This document shows positions 24,466 through 38,566 of a stretch of DNA of 64,000 bases, in pieces; position 1 is the first letter of the stretch; each line of letters opens with the position of its first letter. This DNA is from Gymnogyps californianus (taxonomy: Eukaryota > Chordata > Aves > Accipitriformes > Cathartidae), in NCBI RefSeq assembly GCF_018139145.2, contig NC_059500.1, positions 41,893,437 to 41,957,436 of the forward strand, written 5' to 3'. Made by a program: the position numbers and the translations under genes. The notes beneath the pieces were generated by a model that saw nothing but the letters and a program-made list of their open reading frames with translations, was not told where the DNA came from and searched no databases.

Positions 24466-26329
24466 ATTTTATCACAGCCCTAAGACAACACTCTCAAGCT
24501 GTTCCCCAGGACTCAAAGGTGCCCTGGAAGCCCTGAGCCTTGCGGGACTGTCAAGGCAATGTGTAGGTTACCTCACCTGCAACTAAAAACTACCAGTTTG
24601 CAAGATGCCTGCTCCATGATGAAAGGGGAAGAAGTGTGTAGAGGAAGGAGGGATCTCTCTTGTGTGTTGGCAAATGCTACTTCCTTGCTCCCCAGGTAAA
24701 ACTCATGGGGTGCTCTGGGAATGGGGCAGCTTAGGGGATCAGAGGGAGCTGGCTGGGTGCTCTCTCCACTGCATTTGGGGAAATTAAAACCAAAATAATT
24801 TTATTTCTGTGAGTTCTTTTCTTAATATTTCTCTGAAGAAATCATTTGTTTTAGTTCTGAGTGTTCCCACAGTACACAAATCCACAGTTTCTGCCAGCTC
24901 ATTTTAGGTACTTTATTTTTTGTAATGAATATTAATCTGCTTCAACTAAGGAGAGAAAAACCTAAGAAAAGGCAAGAGAAATGTTACCACCTACACCTCT
25001 CTGGAGATGGAAAGAAAGTTGACAGAAAATATTGCATAAGAAACTAAACTGATCATTACAAAACCAGCTGAAATAACAGACAATACTGGAAAGTAATGTA
25101 TTTTTAAAAATTACACTGGTGTAGGGTCTACAGATGTAGTCTCATGAGGATGTCAAGCATGGAGAGGAGTTGACAGAATGACAGCAAAAGATTTTATGTT
25201 TTAATGCAGATTTGTTTTTCTCTACCTGCATGCAGGAAATAGCCACCAAATATGCAGCTCTCTTTTCTGATAACTGGAAAAGATCATGAGAGAACTTGGC
25301 AGGAATTTTTTTATTTATTTCAAATAGAAGCTTTTGGAAGTGATTGACTGATTTACTTGTGCCTTTTTCAAGACTCTAGTTGGTGGGCTAGAAGACTCCT
25401 CTGCCGCTGTTTATTCCATTTTGCCTGAGAAAGCCAATATATAAGCACTTGAAATTAATAGTTTTGTTTTGATTCTGTAAATGTATTACAATTCAGAAAG
25501 GAAAAAAGGTGAAAACAGAAGGGACAGCTATTTTGCAGTAATTAAGTATTATTTTCTTTGAACATGTATTTTAGAGAGTTAGTTACTTTTAGAAAGATGA
25601 GACTCTGTCTGGCTTCAGAAAGTGGTGACAGCATGCAGATTATCTTAATCTGGTCTCATTTCAAATGCCACTGATTAGTAATGTCACAATCTGATGAACT
25701 ACACCGAAAAGTTTTCCAGTTAACAATGACCAAACAACAATGTGTTTGCAAGAACCCTGAGGGAAACAGCTGAAACTCAAGGCTTCCCCTCTCCAACGTG
25801 TGTGCCACATCCTCTGTGCTAGAGTCAGTTGACTTCTTAGGTGATAACTTAGCCTCAGTATCTCTGGAGTTTGCACACAATGGGATAGCTTCAATTCCAG
25901 GATGTGCACCACCATTGAGACAGTCTGTGGTTTTCTAGATGCTAAAAGGTAAAGGTATGGCCCCTGAGACTTAAAGGAGAGAACTGCCTGCCTCTGGTCT
26001 AATCATGAGACCTAGTCTAGCCATGATCAAAGAAATTGTGCCATCACCTGTCCGCGTGTTTTAGGAGAAAACGCTGGCTGCTGTTGTGGTTTTTTTGCCA
26101 AGCATGAGGTAGACCTTGCCCTGAATATTGTCTTGAAACTTTAGCCCTAGGTGTAAAATGAGGATGACACTATTCCTTCCTCTCTTCCTTAGTCTCTTCA
26201 TATACAATACGATCTGTACTTTAATATATGTATGTGAGACTGAATACAATAGTGCTGATGACAATTGCTACTGTTGGTACTGTAATACCCCTTCTTCTGC
26301 ATGCATTGTAAAAATAATACTTAATTTTT
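24466..26329. other. non-coding, nothing recognised
   Basis: Unique sequence. Two overlapping minus-strand open frames at 25656-25915 have no family resemblance and no convincing splice sites. Confidence 0.5.
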
Positions 26330-26500
26330 ATTTAACATTTTGTTATCTTTAGACCTCAGAGTGTTTTACATAGAGAAGTATTATGACCTCCATTTCACAG
26401 ATGAGGAAACCAAGAGGCAAGTAAAAAAAAAGTAAAGGCAAGTAAACCAAGGAAACCAAGTAGGGGAAGACACAGAGTCCATTGGTTTTTCTGTTACACC
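26330..26500 (-). repeat. CORE-SINE/MIR-like ancient fragment
   Basis: The plus-strand phrase CCATTTCACAGATGAGGAAA, followed by CCAAGAGGCAAGTAA and later GACACAGAGTCC, follows the reverse complement of the conserved MIR core. The copy is interrupted by a short A-rich expansion with repeated GGCAAGTAAA units. Recognised by pattern, not alignment. Confidence 0.55.
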
Positions 26501-29500
26501 ACATTAAATAAAATGACCTACAAAAATAAGATATTTTTGGCTGCTTCTGCTTCCTAGAGGGGAGGGAAGTCAGTTGAACAGAAAAACTAGAAGATGCCTT
26601 GAAGTGATATATTTACAATGTATTTAGTAAAGATAAAAATGTTTTTGAGAGATGTTATATGTGTAGATATCTGCTAATGCTCCATAAATCTGCTTGAATA
26701 ATTAACTTCAATTTAATTAATGTGCAATATCTAATTTGATCTAAATGATGTGTTAATTATATTTAAGACAAGCTAACACTTTATTATTCGGATTGTTTTG
26801 GGAGCAAATTTTACTAGAACTGTTTTAATTATTTTACTATTGCTCTAGGAGAACACATTAATTAGACAATGAGTTAAAAGTTACCAAGGTGTTTCTGTGT
26901 TTTTGTTGTTTTTTATCTGTGAATATGGAGTGTGAATGAATACTGAATGACGGCAGTGTTACTAGGAGCAAGGGAGAGCAGAGACTTAGGAACTGGATGT
27001 CTCACAGAGTCAAATTGACTTTGCCAGCATGAGTCTAACAGCCACACCAGCCAAACCAAGCAAAATCAAACCATTATCATTGAGGGAGACCTTGGAGCAA
27101 ATAGCAAAATATCACCACATTCATTCCACCTCTCAAAAAATTGTCACAGCAGTTGCTGTAACTACAGTGTGGTTTTGTGGTTATAGTTGTGCTGCGCTCT
27201 AGTGCACAATGGGGGGTTCAAACAACTTATGGCCACGACAGCTTTATATTCCATCTACTGCTGCCTCTCTGACACCTGGACAATGTTACACTGAGTTTAA
27301 TGAAGGAGCCCTTATGAATGAATGTTCATGATCATACAGGCAACAGCTATGTAGATGAGTGAGAAAAAGCCTGAATGCACTGGGTCTCCTGGTTCATCGT
27401 CATTTGGTCTCTTTCCAAAATGCTTTGGTCTCAGCCACTAGCAGAGTTTTTTTAATACAAGCTGTAATTTTCCATCTCTGACTTTCTCAAAGATCACAAA
27501 GTGGCCAAAACATTATCAAGCCATTAGTAAAAAAATCAATATGCAGCTTATCTCCCTGAATCCTGTTCCGTAGTCTTAATTACAGTAACAATGAAGTCAA
27601 TGTTGCAAGAACCATCTGAGATGGCCTATTCACAGAATTGGTATGTTTGCACTCATTATAAACCTGCTGGGATGAAATTTTCTTTCTAAAGCATTAAATA
27701 TCTTCTTGTGCAGGCTTTGCGTAGTTGTACACATTTTAAACATTCTGTGTAAACACTCCATCTGAGATCTGTTGGAATAGGGAAATAAATAACGTACCTA
27801 CATGTAGCCTTGCCAAGTGCCAGCTTGAACTTCCAGTTTTCACTTTTTGAAAATCTGATATAAGTGCAAAGATCTTGTGTGAGCACAGACCGAGCATTCC
27901 AGGCTGGGTGAAAAAAACTGAAGAGAAGCCATTGCACAAGCTGTGAGTAACAGAAACATTTAGTATATTTTTGCTAGACAGCACTGCCTTAAGAAGACAG
28001 TATCTCATCAGTGAAAATCAGTTCTCTTCTGACACTGAAATGACACTTCACAAGTGCTCCTTGTAAGCACTCTGAAAACCGTGAGATTACGCATTTATTT
28101 CTGGGGCTATGGGAAGAGAAGCTAGTGGAGTACATGTAAAGAATATGGAACCAACCATTTACAAGAATACTCTGTATGTTGTACCTCTCTTTCAGCGGTG
28201 ATGATGCCTGTCAGGACTGGTGTCTATGAAGAAAATCCCATTTTCCTCATTCCAGTGCATTGTATGCATCCAATCAGCCTCACGTTGTACAGTCTTCTCT
28301 TCTGGTTTTTGAACAATACCTCCACATGGCAACATGCCCTGTAAAATGCTGTTAGTGTGCAAATCTGAGATCTTGGGAGAGTGAGGCTTGATCCTACTGG
28401 CATGAAATCAGTGGGCACACTGACAAGATCCAGCTCTTAGACTTGTAATCAAGAGATTAGGTGGAACCAACAGTTCTAGTTCCATCTCTTTTCAGCTGAG
28501 CTACTGTTTTTCATTAGTGTTCACTTCTTTTGTCTCGGAGAACCTAATTGTGTCATTCTTTTCATCACTAAAGTCTAGTAGAATAAGTACTAGACTAGTA
28601 GGGCTAGTTCCTCTCCTGGTGAGGTGGTCTCGTTAAATGTCAGCCATAGCTCTTGCCACGTGTAAAGGCTCTGACACATACTAATATCAGGAAGTTTTCA
28701 TCATGCTTTGACTAATTTTACAAGTAGTTCAGTTGCCCTCCGAGGGTGCTGTGCAGAATTAATTTTCAGTGCAGCTGCAACCTTTTTAAGTGACTGAGAA
28801 ACGAGTGTGAATGCTGAGAATATATTGTGATACTTAACTTCATCCATGAGGAAGTGCAACTGCCACAGATGGTATTGCAACTTCAAACCCTGCTGGTGCT
28901 GAACAGCACTGTAATGTTAATTTGAAACAAGAATGTCGAAGTCAAATCAGGATGTTGCTGAACGGCATTGGAAAACCTTGACTATCCTTAATGAAAGGGC
29001 TTGGCTAAATTGTCATGCAAATCTTGGTTTTATGGGCAAACTGTTTTTAATAAAAGGATTTGGTGATTTCTCTTCTTCTAATTAGGTTAATTTCTTTTTT
29101 CAAAGTGTAATAACTAGAATAAAAAGAGACTTGAGGACAGCATGTATCTAAAGATGTTTGATTGAGATAGTAAGTTGTTAACTGTTTACCAACTAATCAT
29201 TTGGACATTACAGACATTTCTGTAAGACAAAATGTGTCTTTTGTAAATTCTCTGTATACGTTTTACTATTTTCGTAGCATTTGACATACAAAAAGCATCA
29301 ATTGAAATCTAGATTGGCACTATATTTTAAACATTAAAGAGATGTAGAGAATAAGTTACACAATTTGCCATTTCACAAAAAGCAGGACACTTCAGTGAAG
29401 CTTTACCTTATAGAAAAGGACAGGCACCTGTGATGTCTTTTTAAGTGCTGTAAAAAACCTGTTGCAAAACATTAATGTACCTTAACAGATGGTGTGAAGT

Positions 29501-32500
29501 GATGCCTCCTTATTAGAAAAAAGAAGTTCCTTTTCATGGGCTGAGTTGAGTGATTTTGGTTCTTATTGTTGCTGTCATCTGTTAGGGACTTAAAAAATTT
29601 GAAAGCGTGTGATTTTCCATAACGCAAGAACATCAGCATAGAAACAGACTTAATTTACTGTGCAGTAATATGCAGTAGAATGCACTGACTGACTCTCATA
29701 CTGATCTCTGAACAACATGTCTCCACTCTGTGCTGAAATAGTTGTCTTTCTTCAGCTTGCTCTTTAAAAAACATTCAGCTGGGATTCATCAAGAGTACCT
29801 AGAGGAAGAACTCCAACAGTGGGACAAGACACAGGGGAAGTACTTGAGAGGTTGTGCCAGAGCTGTCTTAAGGATTGAAAGGTTTCAGTCATATTTTCTT
29901 CATGAAGATGCATTTGGCTCCGACTGGTGCTTGTGGGTTCTCTTCATTTATCTTGCTCATCTAAAGTTTGATGAGAAACCTTTGGGTTTTTGCCTCTAAG
30001 ACCCTATCGGCTCATTTAGGGTGCCAGACAGCCTTCATTTGAGGAAATGGTTAACCACATACTTGTGATCTATATAATTTTCAGCTAAAGAATACAGCAG
30101 TACCTAACAGAAAACAGCTGTTGGAAAGTCTACTTTTGCTGATTGGAATTGTTCCTAATACGGAATTTTTATTTTGTCTCTTAGATGATAATACCCTATT
30201 AGCCATATCCAAAAAAATAACTGCAAAATGACTGATAAAAAATCTACTTTTTATGTTCAGACAAAACAGATATTATTATGTCCAATTATATCTCTCTGCA
30301 GAAAGATATCACTGTTCTTAGGCAGGATTGTGTTATACCAGTATTTGTAATGCTGCCTTGCTCATTGATACACTATGCTATTTACAGAAACTGTAAGAAA
30401 GGCTGGATAGTTCACCATGTGGAGATGATAATTTATTTTCTCAAAGAACCCAAATCTTTTTAGAGTGGATTTTGCATAAAAACAACAAAGCATATTTTTA
30501 ATGATTTTATCAAGAAGACATTTGCCTCTTTAATTTAAATTTTAATAGGTATAGCTGGGAAAAGAATGCAAAAGAGATGCTACTATAGCAGTTTTTTCTA
30601 GGAAAGAGCAGTAAGTAGTTAAATATGTTCATCATATAGCAGGGTTTTGTAAATGTGACTCCACCTACACAATGTCCATTCTTACTGGATTACTGAATTC
30701 AGCCTAAATGCTTGCATAAGCATTTGAAGTGAATGAGATAATGGAAATCTAAAAGTGAAGTGGAAATAAATTTCAAATGTTTCCAAAGTTTTACATCCTA
30801 GTTCAGATTTCTTATTAAATGTATTTTGCATTTGAGGAGGAAAGAAAACAAAGATGTGTATAATTCTTCTAATAATATCCCAAAAACATAGTATGTATGC
30901 AAGTTGTGCATACCATGCAAATCAGAGTAAGATATAAAAAAGTGTTATCACAATTAAAAAAAAAAGGTATTATCCTAGGTGCTTTATAGTGCCATTTTAG
31001 GCCTCAGTATTTTAAGAAATCTGCCTTAGAATACAGTAATATTATGTTTGGGTAAGAAGAACATATGAGACAATGGAGAAAAATCTCTTTTCAGGGTCAA
31101 TAATGTTTCTAAGCAGAGTCCTTTCAGGCTTTAAAACAACAGTGCTGAAAATCCAGGCTGTAGGTTTAGGGTTGGGAGGGAGGGAGCGAATGAGTGGGGC
31201 AGAAGGGAAGAGAAAGCTTAATACCTAGTTAGAGAATTGGCAGCTTTCCCTTTCTTCACCACTACACAGACGTGCACAAAAGAAGTGTGTTACAGAGTGA
31301 CCTTATGACTCTAGTTAAGCAGCAGGCAGTAGCAAAAAATGGAACCTTTACATTTTCTTTTTGTTAGACGTGTCAAAAGTTTAAAATGCTGTTATTTTAA
31401 GAGTCCTTTTTTCCCCACCCTCAAAAGATTCCAGTTGCAGGGGGGAGAAAAAGTTTCTTACTGCCAGAAATACTATACTTATTCTTCCTCCTTATTAAAC
31501 TTGAAAAATGTTGCACATAAAAAGTGAGCACCAATTTCTACTGTCTGTATTTTAAGTATGTACCCAGCAGAGCTTCAGTCATATGGACTTTTGAGTCATA
31601 TGGACATCTCTCTGGAGATGCCCAGTCAACGAAATTCAGTATATTTGTATTTTTTTAGAGGAAAGCACATAACATTTTAGAGGCACCTGAGGAGCTGCAT
31701 CCATTTGACTTATGGCTTTTCCAAGAAATGTAGAATACTATCATGGTACAAGCCTATAAGGGGAACATCCTCAGCTGATCTGATGATATTTTTAACCTAA
31801 AGAGTAGTAAGAAGGTTTAGACAAGTAGGGTAGGATTTGTTTTAACTTTCCTATCTGAAAATACTGAGAATAACACTGTCTGGCATCCTGTAGTGCCCTG
31901 GCACTCATCTTCTCAAACCATCATAAGTGTCTGCCTTCCCTTTGTAGCAAAAGTTCACAGTAACAACCGTACTACTAATTTCAAAGAACAGTCCCTTTAG
32001 AGATCAGCTAACCTGTACTTTTACACCTGTTTGTTAATTAGTATACTTAAATGACTAATTAAAGCCACGTTTGTCTCTTTCTTTGCTCTGCTTTTTGTAA
32101 GCTATCCATGAGGTTATTCTCAAGGGGCATATTTTTAAACGCGTATAATAGGTGTTACTGTACCAGAAGAGAAAATTGAAGCTCCTCAAATACAGGGGAC
32201 ATAGCAAGCAGCAATGTAGCAACAGAGGAGCAGGCAGAAATAGAGGGAGGCTCATTCATCGGCTTGGAAGCTAATAAGACATGAAGTTGGAACAGGGAAG
32301 GGTATGGTAGAGTTTTTCATTTCATGTTATTCTCCTGGGTCAGATCTCCCATCCATAATCAAGTCTGGACTCAGCAAAATAATCAGATCCAGGTTCAGCG
32401 TTTGAACAGTCCTGCTGGTTTCTCTGGAACTGCATTTACACTTGAAGTTCTGTCTTTTCATCTTGCTAAAGGATGGTTTCAAAACTTTATGTCTTCCTTT

Positions 32501-35422
32501 CTCAGTCTGGTCCCAAAACATTTGGAAATAGAGATTTCTTCTGGGATTTGGTCTAGCATTTCTTTCAAGAAGCCAAGTACTCCAGAGAGATTTTATAATA
32601 TTTCTATGGTATAAATACTTTGCTATATATGAGGGAACTCAGGCTGCTCCATTAATCAATGTAGAGAAAACCATATAGAAACAGATTTGTGAACAGCTTG
32701 TGAGGCGTATCATCAAAAATGCTGTAAACTTTGATAATCAAAAATGGAAATATATTTTGCGTATCTGGTGATGTAGGACCTTTAAATTAGTCTGGGAAAG
32801 GAATATCTATCCACATTTTGAAGAGACTGAGCATTATTTTGGCAGTAGTTTGATGTTGTTGATGAAGTCATTGGAGCTGGAATAACAAGAGGAAAAAGAT
32901 TTTGCATATCTTTAGTCTTTCCTATTGAGTCATTTATGCAAATAGTCATGTAGAATAAAAACAGCTGATGGCTGCATCTAGTCATGCAATTGGCATTAAA
33001 ATGAAACCAAGCTTTACCTGGAAATGGAAGAAATCTTTCAGTAATTTATTTCTGTTTTACTTAAGTAGCAAGTTTTAATCAGATAGTCTAGAAAAAAAGG
33101 TCTAAACTCTTTCTTTAAACAAAAAGAGAACAGGTTTAGCCACTGTGTAATGACATCAACTTCAAAAGAAAAGGATCGAGTATATATTTGGCAAAAATAC
33201 ATCATATTGTTTTATGACATTTATCTTATTTCAGAGAGTTTGAACTTGGGCCTATTTGCTGTTATGAACTTCAACAGCAAAAAATGGAAAGCAAACATGA
33301 CAACAATCCCTGTTAAATTGAAATAGTCCTTTCAGAAATTCCAATAACCTGATACGCCTATGATTTTAATGTCTAGGTTACATATTCATGGAAGTATTGC
33401 AGCCTGATCCCACTAACTCCTCACGAATTTTTTTGCATTTAGAATAGTGTAGGCCTGGTTCTTAGAGGTAAGTAGAACTAGGTCTTATCTCTAGTAGTAC
33501 AGAGTTAAAATATTTTGGCAGTTTCTGAATCATTCTGAATAGGAGGGCTGTTTCTGTAGTCTCGTGGGTACACTAGAGCTAAATTCTCAGCTGACATGAA
33601 TTGATGCAGTTGCATGGAAGCCAGTGTAATTCTCTCGATTTATAACAACCAAAGCTTTGGCTCATTTCTTCAAAACTATGCAAGAACAAATTTATACTGT
33701 TATAAGATAGGGACTGCCTGCCACTGTAACATCACTCCCTAAAGTATCACTTTCTGCACAGTTATTTATTAATTTGTTAGGTCCATTGACTAACATAGCA
33801 CTGTGCATATGTTCAGCTTTCCTCAAAGTCTGCATTATACCAGACTGTTGAAAATATACCCTCTCAGCAAGCTTTGTCCTATATTAAGGGCCACAGAATT
33901 GAATGTCAATATTAAAAGCAATTTTTTTATTGAACATACTGTTTTTTCTAACCTGAATGTAAATATGACATTACTAACAAGCTTTTTCTCATGTCCTGTG
34001 ATATGATGAAGTAATTTTTTGTATGGTATTTACTCTTTCATTGTCCAGGATCTTTTGAAGTTATAGACAACTTTCAGCTAATGCAAATATCAAGAAAAAA
34101 GATAGTAAATTGTGATCAAGCTCTGCTTTTGGTTATACAGGTATTACAACAGGATCTTTGTTTTCTTTATTTTCTTCTGTTTCTTTTCTTTGTTTTCACG
34201 AATCATATTTAAACAGAATGGAACAATGTATTGCACAAGCATGACCACACTCATTTGGGAATGCTGATCTTGGGTTAGAGGGGTTGACTGTAAGTAAGAA
34301 AGGCTTTGGAAACATGTGAGAAGGAGGAAAGTGTCCATGTGTCCTTTAAAATCAAAGTATGATACAGTCTGTAATGAATGGATGCATGACCATACTACAA
34401 AGAAATAAATGTATCATGTTTGACAAACTAACTCTTTACAGGACATACATTTAAGTGTATGCAAATGTGCCTGTCCTTTAAATATGTGCAAAAATTAACC
34501 TTCGGTAAGACAAGATCTAAACATAAGGACATATTATGTCTAAAGTGGGTTCTTAAAGGTAAGCTTGTAAATACAAATACAGATGGAGGCACCAAAATAG
34601 GAATTGTGAGGTTTACATTGAAAGTTGTCTCTTAGGGGTTCAGGAGCTTAAATTCTATTGCCAATTTTAAAATCATAGTAACCTCAGTTGTTATAAACAA
34701 CTGCAGTGCTTATGTGAGTAATCTAATATGTGGTCTGCTATATCCTCTTTACATATCTTCCCATAGCCAATGTTTTCACTCTGTCTTTGACTTGGAATTT
34801 GGACTTGACTTGCAAAAAACTTTGGTAAACCATAGTTACCCTCTTGGATTCTGCATTTAGTATTTCTTTTTATTCTCTAAACTCCCAAGTCCAATTCTCA
34901 GTTTCAATTTATATTTTGTGTGCTTTAGTTTCTTAGCCTCATGTGCTTTTTCATGTCCTGATCATATTTTTTCTCTTATGAGTTGTTGGTCTGTACCTTC
35001 TCTTTTCTCATGTATTTCTCATCTGTACCTTTCGCTTTGCTTATTCATTGTTCCTTTATATGTTTTTACTTACTCACCTGCTTCCCCTTTCTTCAAGACT
35101 CTTTTTTGTGCATCCATATTCTGTCACACCCGGATGCTCATTTTTGATTCAAGGAGATGGAAGTAGCATAGAATTAGGTCATATTGGGCCAGCAGTTAAC
35201 TTCTGGTGTTGCTACAATTGTAGGCTAATCACTTGCTTCACAATATGTGGTTGGCAGAGTATATCTGACTCAAAGCAGTAAAGAAAAATCAATGCGTGTT
35301 TCATTGGGAGGATTCATGTATCTCAGAACAGGCTGACAATTTCAGTGTGTCTTGTGTTTATAAAATCAGACTGCAACCAAAGCTTCTTTATATGGGTGTA
35401 TAGCTAGGTCTGGTGGTGTTAG
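26501..35422. other. non-coding, mostly unique AT-rich DNA
   Basis: About 9 kb with no convincing gene. Weak traces of old repeats include CTGATCCCACTAACTCC-like phrases (33395-33480), CTCAGCTGACATGAATTGATGC (33580-33625), resembling one arm of a common amniote palindromic repeat, and a possible MIR remnant at 32150-32260. The largest open frame (plus, 32324-32614) has no supporting splice signals or homology that I recognise. Confidence 0.5.
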
Positions 35423-35428
35423 CACTGG
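35423..35428 (+). repeat. target-site duplication, left copy (CACTGG)
   Basis: Six bases, CACTGG, immediately precede the LTR's first TG and are repeated exactly after its last CA at 36029-36034. A 6-bp duplication is usual for class II (ERVK-like) retroviral integrations. Confidence 0.85.
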
Positions 35429-36028
35429 TGTCATGATTTAACCCCAGTCAGCAACTAAGCACCATGCAGCCGCTTCCCCCTCCCCACTCCCAGTGGAGTG
35501 AGGAGGAGGAAAGGAAAGGAAAAAAAAGTAAAACTCATGGGTTGAGATAAGAACAGTTTAATAACTAAAGTAAAATATAATACTAACAAGAGTAATAATG
35601 AAATATAATAATAATAGTAATGAAAAGGAATATAACAAAAAAAAAAAGGGAAAAGAAAAAAACCAGTGATGCACAATGCAATTGCTTACCACCCACTGGC
35701 CGATGCTCAGTTAGTTTCCGAGCCACAATCCGCGCCTCCCGGCCAACTCCCCCCTGTTTATATACTGGGCATGACGTTCCATGTTATGGAATACCCCTTT
35801 GGCTAGTTCAGGTCAGCTGTCCTGGCTGTGCTCCCTCCCAGCTTCTTGCACACCTGCTTGCTGGCAGAGCATGGGAAACTGAAAAATCCTTCGCTTAAGA
35901 TAAGTGCTACTTAGCGGCAACTAAAACATCAGAGTGTTATCAACATTATTCTCACACTAAATCCAAAACCCAGCACTGTACCAGCTACTAAGAAGAGAGT
36001 TAACTCTGTCCCAGCCGAAACCAGGACA
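35429..36028 (+). mobile_element. complete solo LTR, class II-like endogenous retrovirus
   Basis: A 600-bp element that begins TGTCATGATTTAACCCCAG, ends CCAGGACA, and is flanked by perfect CACTGG duplications. It shares its ends and 3' half with the LTRs at 17368 and 59238 (ACTAAGCACCA, GGTCAGCTGTCC, CAACTAAAACA, GTTAACTCTGTCCCAGCC). Its 5' middle part differs, having AT-rich AATAATAATAG sequence where the others carry the GCAAGCAAAGC block, so it belongs to another subfamily. A TATA-like TTTATATACT at about 35758 would be the LTR promoter. No internal gene region remains, so it is the product of LTR-LTR recombination. Confidence 0.92.
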
Positions 36029-36034
36029 CACTGG
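36029..36034 (+). repeat. target-site duplication, right copy (CACTGG)
   Basis: Exact repeat of 35423-35428 directly after the LTR end. Confidence 0.85.
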
Positions 36035-38566
36035 TCTCTTTTATTTTTTAATTTATTTCTTGATTACATGGCACATCTGATGGAGCTTTTTTAACTAAAA
36101 AAATCCCTGTATTTTTCTATATATTTCTCTAAAACTCAAACCAAACTTCAGTCAATTTTGGAAAAAGGTCAATTATCTTTTAATAAAAATGATACTTGTG
36201 TTAGCACTTTTTTATTTCAGGAAGCACAAGGAAAGATAGTACTCAACAGTAATATTTCCCCACCAATTTACCAAACAGCCAGGTGTCGCATAAGCTCCAT
36301 TATATGAACATATTGAAAAACAATTATCAGTCAAACTCTGCCTTTTCCCTGAGGCCAAAGATTCAGGAAGTTTTTCAACATATTCTGGCTTCTAAAACAG
36401 TATTGTAATTATTTTAATGCCATTTTCTTTTTATTTATCTTCACATTATCTAGCTATTATTTCCATTGCAATTCCGAATTTCTGTGAACTCCAGGTCTAG
36501 CTGAAATCAGTGGTATTTTTGCTTTGACTTTAAGAAATCTAGATTTCTCACCTCTCTAAGAACACCCATCACATGCCACATGGTGCCTATCAGATATCAA
36601 GAAAAAAACAAGAAAAATATGATTATTTGTATTCTTTTCTCTAGGTATAATTTTTGAAATACAACTGGATTTTAAAATGACAGTTTTAGTTTGATACCTG
36701 ACAAACTGTTTGGATTCCAAGGAGATCAGCCAATGTGTTTCACCTTGCGGTGAAATAAAAAGTTACATTGAATAAAGTTCTTGAATTCAGCTCAGCCATT
36801 AAAAAGGCACTGAATCTTCTTAACATCTACTTTCTTAATAGTAAAGGTAATACATCTTTAAATAATTTGTAAGTGTGTTATATCTGCCACCATAGTTATT
36901 GAGAGCTTTCCTTCAGCAGATAGCTGGCTGCAAGCTCCAGATTTCAGCCAGCTGTCATCCATTAAATATTTTAATATTGAGGGAAATTAACTTTTAAATC
37001 AATAGCAAAGATGAAAAAAAAAAAAAACCAACCCCTTCTCTTTAGCCAGAGCAGGAGACATCAGTGTATAATTTGTCATTTTCTTATTCAACTCTTTCCA
37101 TTTGGTTTTGATTTAGCACTAGACCTTGGAAACCAGAGCCGGCATCCACACACAAAAGCTGTTTCAAATTATGTGCAGCAAGTTTTTAAACACATTAGCA
37201 ACAAGAACAAGCTGTCCTCATGCTAACTGGTCCTGCTTTGTTCTTGATTGTGGAAAATCTCACTTTAACTGCCCTCTAATTTGTTGCAGATAGCTACTGC
37301 ACCAGCAGCTGCCTTGGCATAGGAATAAACACATATGAAAACGTTATTTTTCCACACAAATTATTAGCAGTGCCAAAAGCCACAAAACCCCTTTTGGAAA
37401 AATTCTTTTCTATTTTCCTATTTTTTTCTATTTTCCTATTTTTATTATTACAGTTCTGCCCCCCACGTTCTTCTCCAAAGTCTTTCTCCCTCCAATCCTT
37501 TAAAAAGTACTTGAAAGGAATTACAAATTACAAAATTTCTTGGTTTTCTAATGCAGAGATGCAGGTTTGATATTTTACTGTAAGCTGGCTGAAAAGGCTG
37601 CACATCGTCTTGCATGAGCTGAGAATCTGTCTATCAAAATATCAAATTCTTGAAACTTAAAGCAATTTCTCAGTAGCTATAAGTACCTAAGATAAAGATA
37701 AGACACAGGGAAACCTACCAGGGTCATATACTTTCTCTTTCAGATATTTTAAATTGTTTTAAATGAGAATATATATGAACAGTACAGAACCACATTACAA
37801 AATGGGAGGGAAGAAATTGTTTAAATTGCTATAATCTACCAATAATTGCGTTTAATGTCATATCTGTGATGTCATTGACATTCCTCAGCACAGCTGTTTC
37901 AGCAGTATTATTTGGGGATTTGTAAGCATCTGGCATTTTTGTGAATGGTGACTAGGGAGCACCTAGGCACTTGCTTTTTGTGGTGGCTGAAAGGATCTTT
38001 GGCGAATAACTCAATATGCAAAGAAATATGAATCTACACTTCGTTTCACCCTCGGGGACTCCCAGAGGATTTGGTGGTGATGGGGTCCCTGTATGTGCAA
38101 ACTTTGCCTTTATTTTGTTTCATTGAAGAAGTCTGCCACCTGCTTATCAACCATGCTGCCATACCCTTTGAAAAAAGGTTGCTTTCCACCAATGTGACTA
38201 AAAGAGCAGTTGTTTGACAAAGGAGGCAAATTGGTGACATAAATGTTGGCAGGGTTGATTGTCTCTTCCCTCAACCTATTTATTGATTTCTGTCCATTTC
38301 ATCCAAAAGGATTGCTGTTGCATTTGCTTTTTCTTCCTTCATATGGAGCTCTAGGAGTGCCTCTTGTGGCTTGTTGGAAATACATGGCAGATTTGGTTGA
38401 ACATGTGGCCAAGTTTGGTTGAATCTAATCAAGCAATGTGTATCCTTCTTAGGTGAGATTCAAAGCAAACTTGTTATATAGTATATACATGAACATGTTT
38501 TTCTTTACAAGGTTTCATAACCTGTGTGTATTACCTATTCTAGAGATGAGCAAGGGCTAGCAGGGA
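36035..38566. other. non-coding, nothing recognised
   Basis: Unique AT-rich DNA. A short TTCTATTTTCCTATTTTT duplication lies near 37405-37442. Confidence 0.5.

Noticed and set aside
24182..24586. 134-codon plus-strand open frame
   Set aside because: Mostly antisense to the minus-strand CR1 at 23409-24465.
27686..28008. Overlapping minus-strand frames with splice-like ends
   Set aside because: A passable acceptor and a GTACGT donor exist, but two frames are equally open and neither peptide looks constrained.
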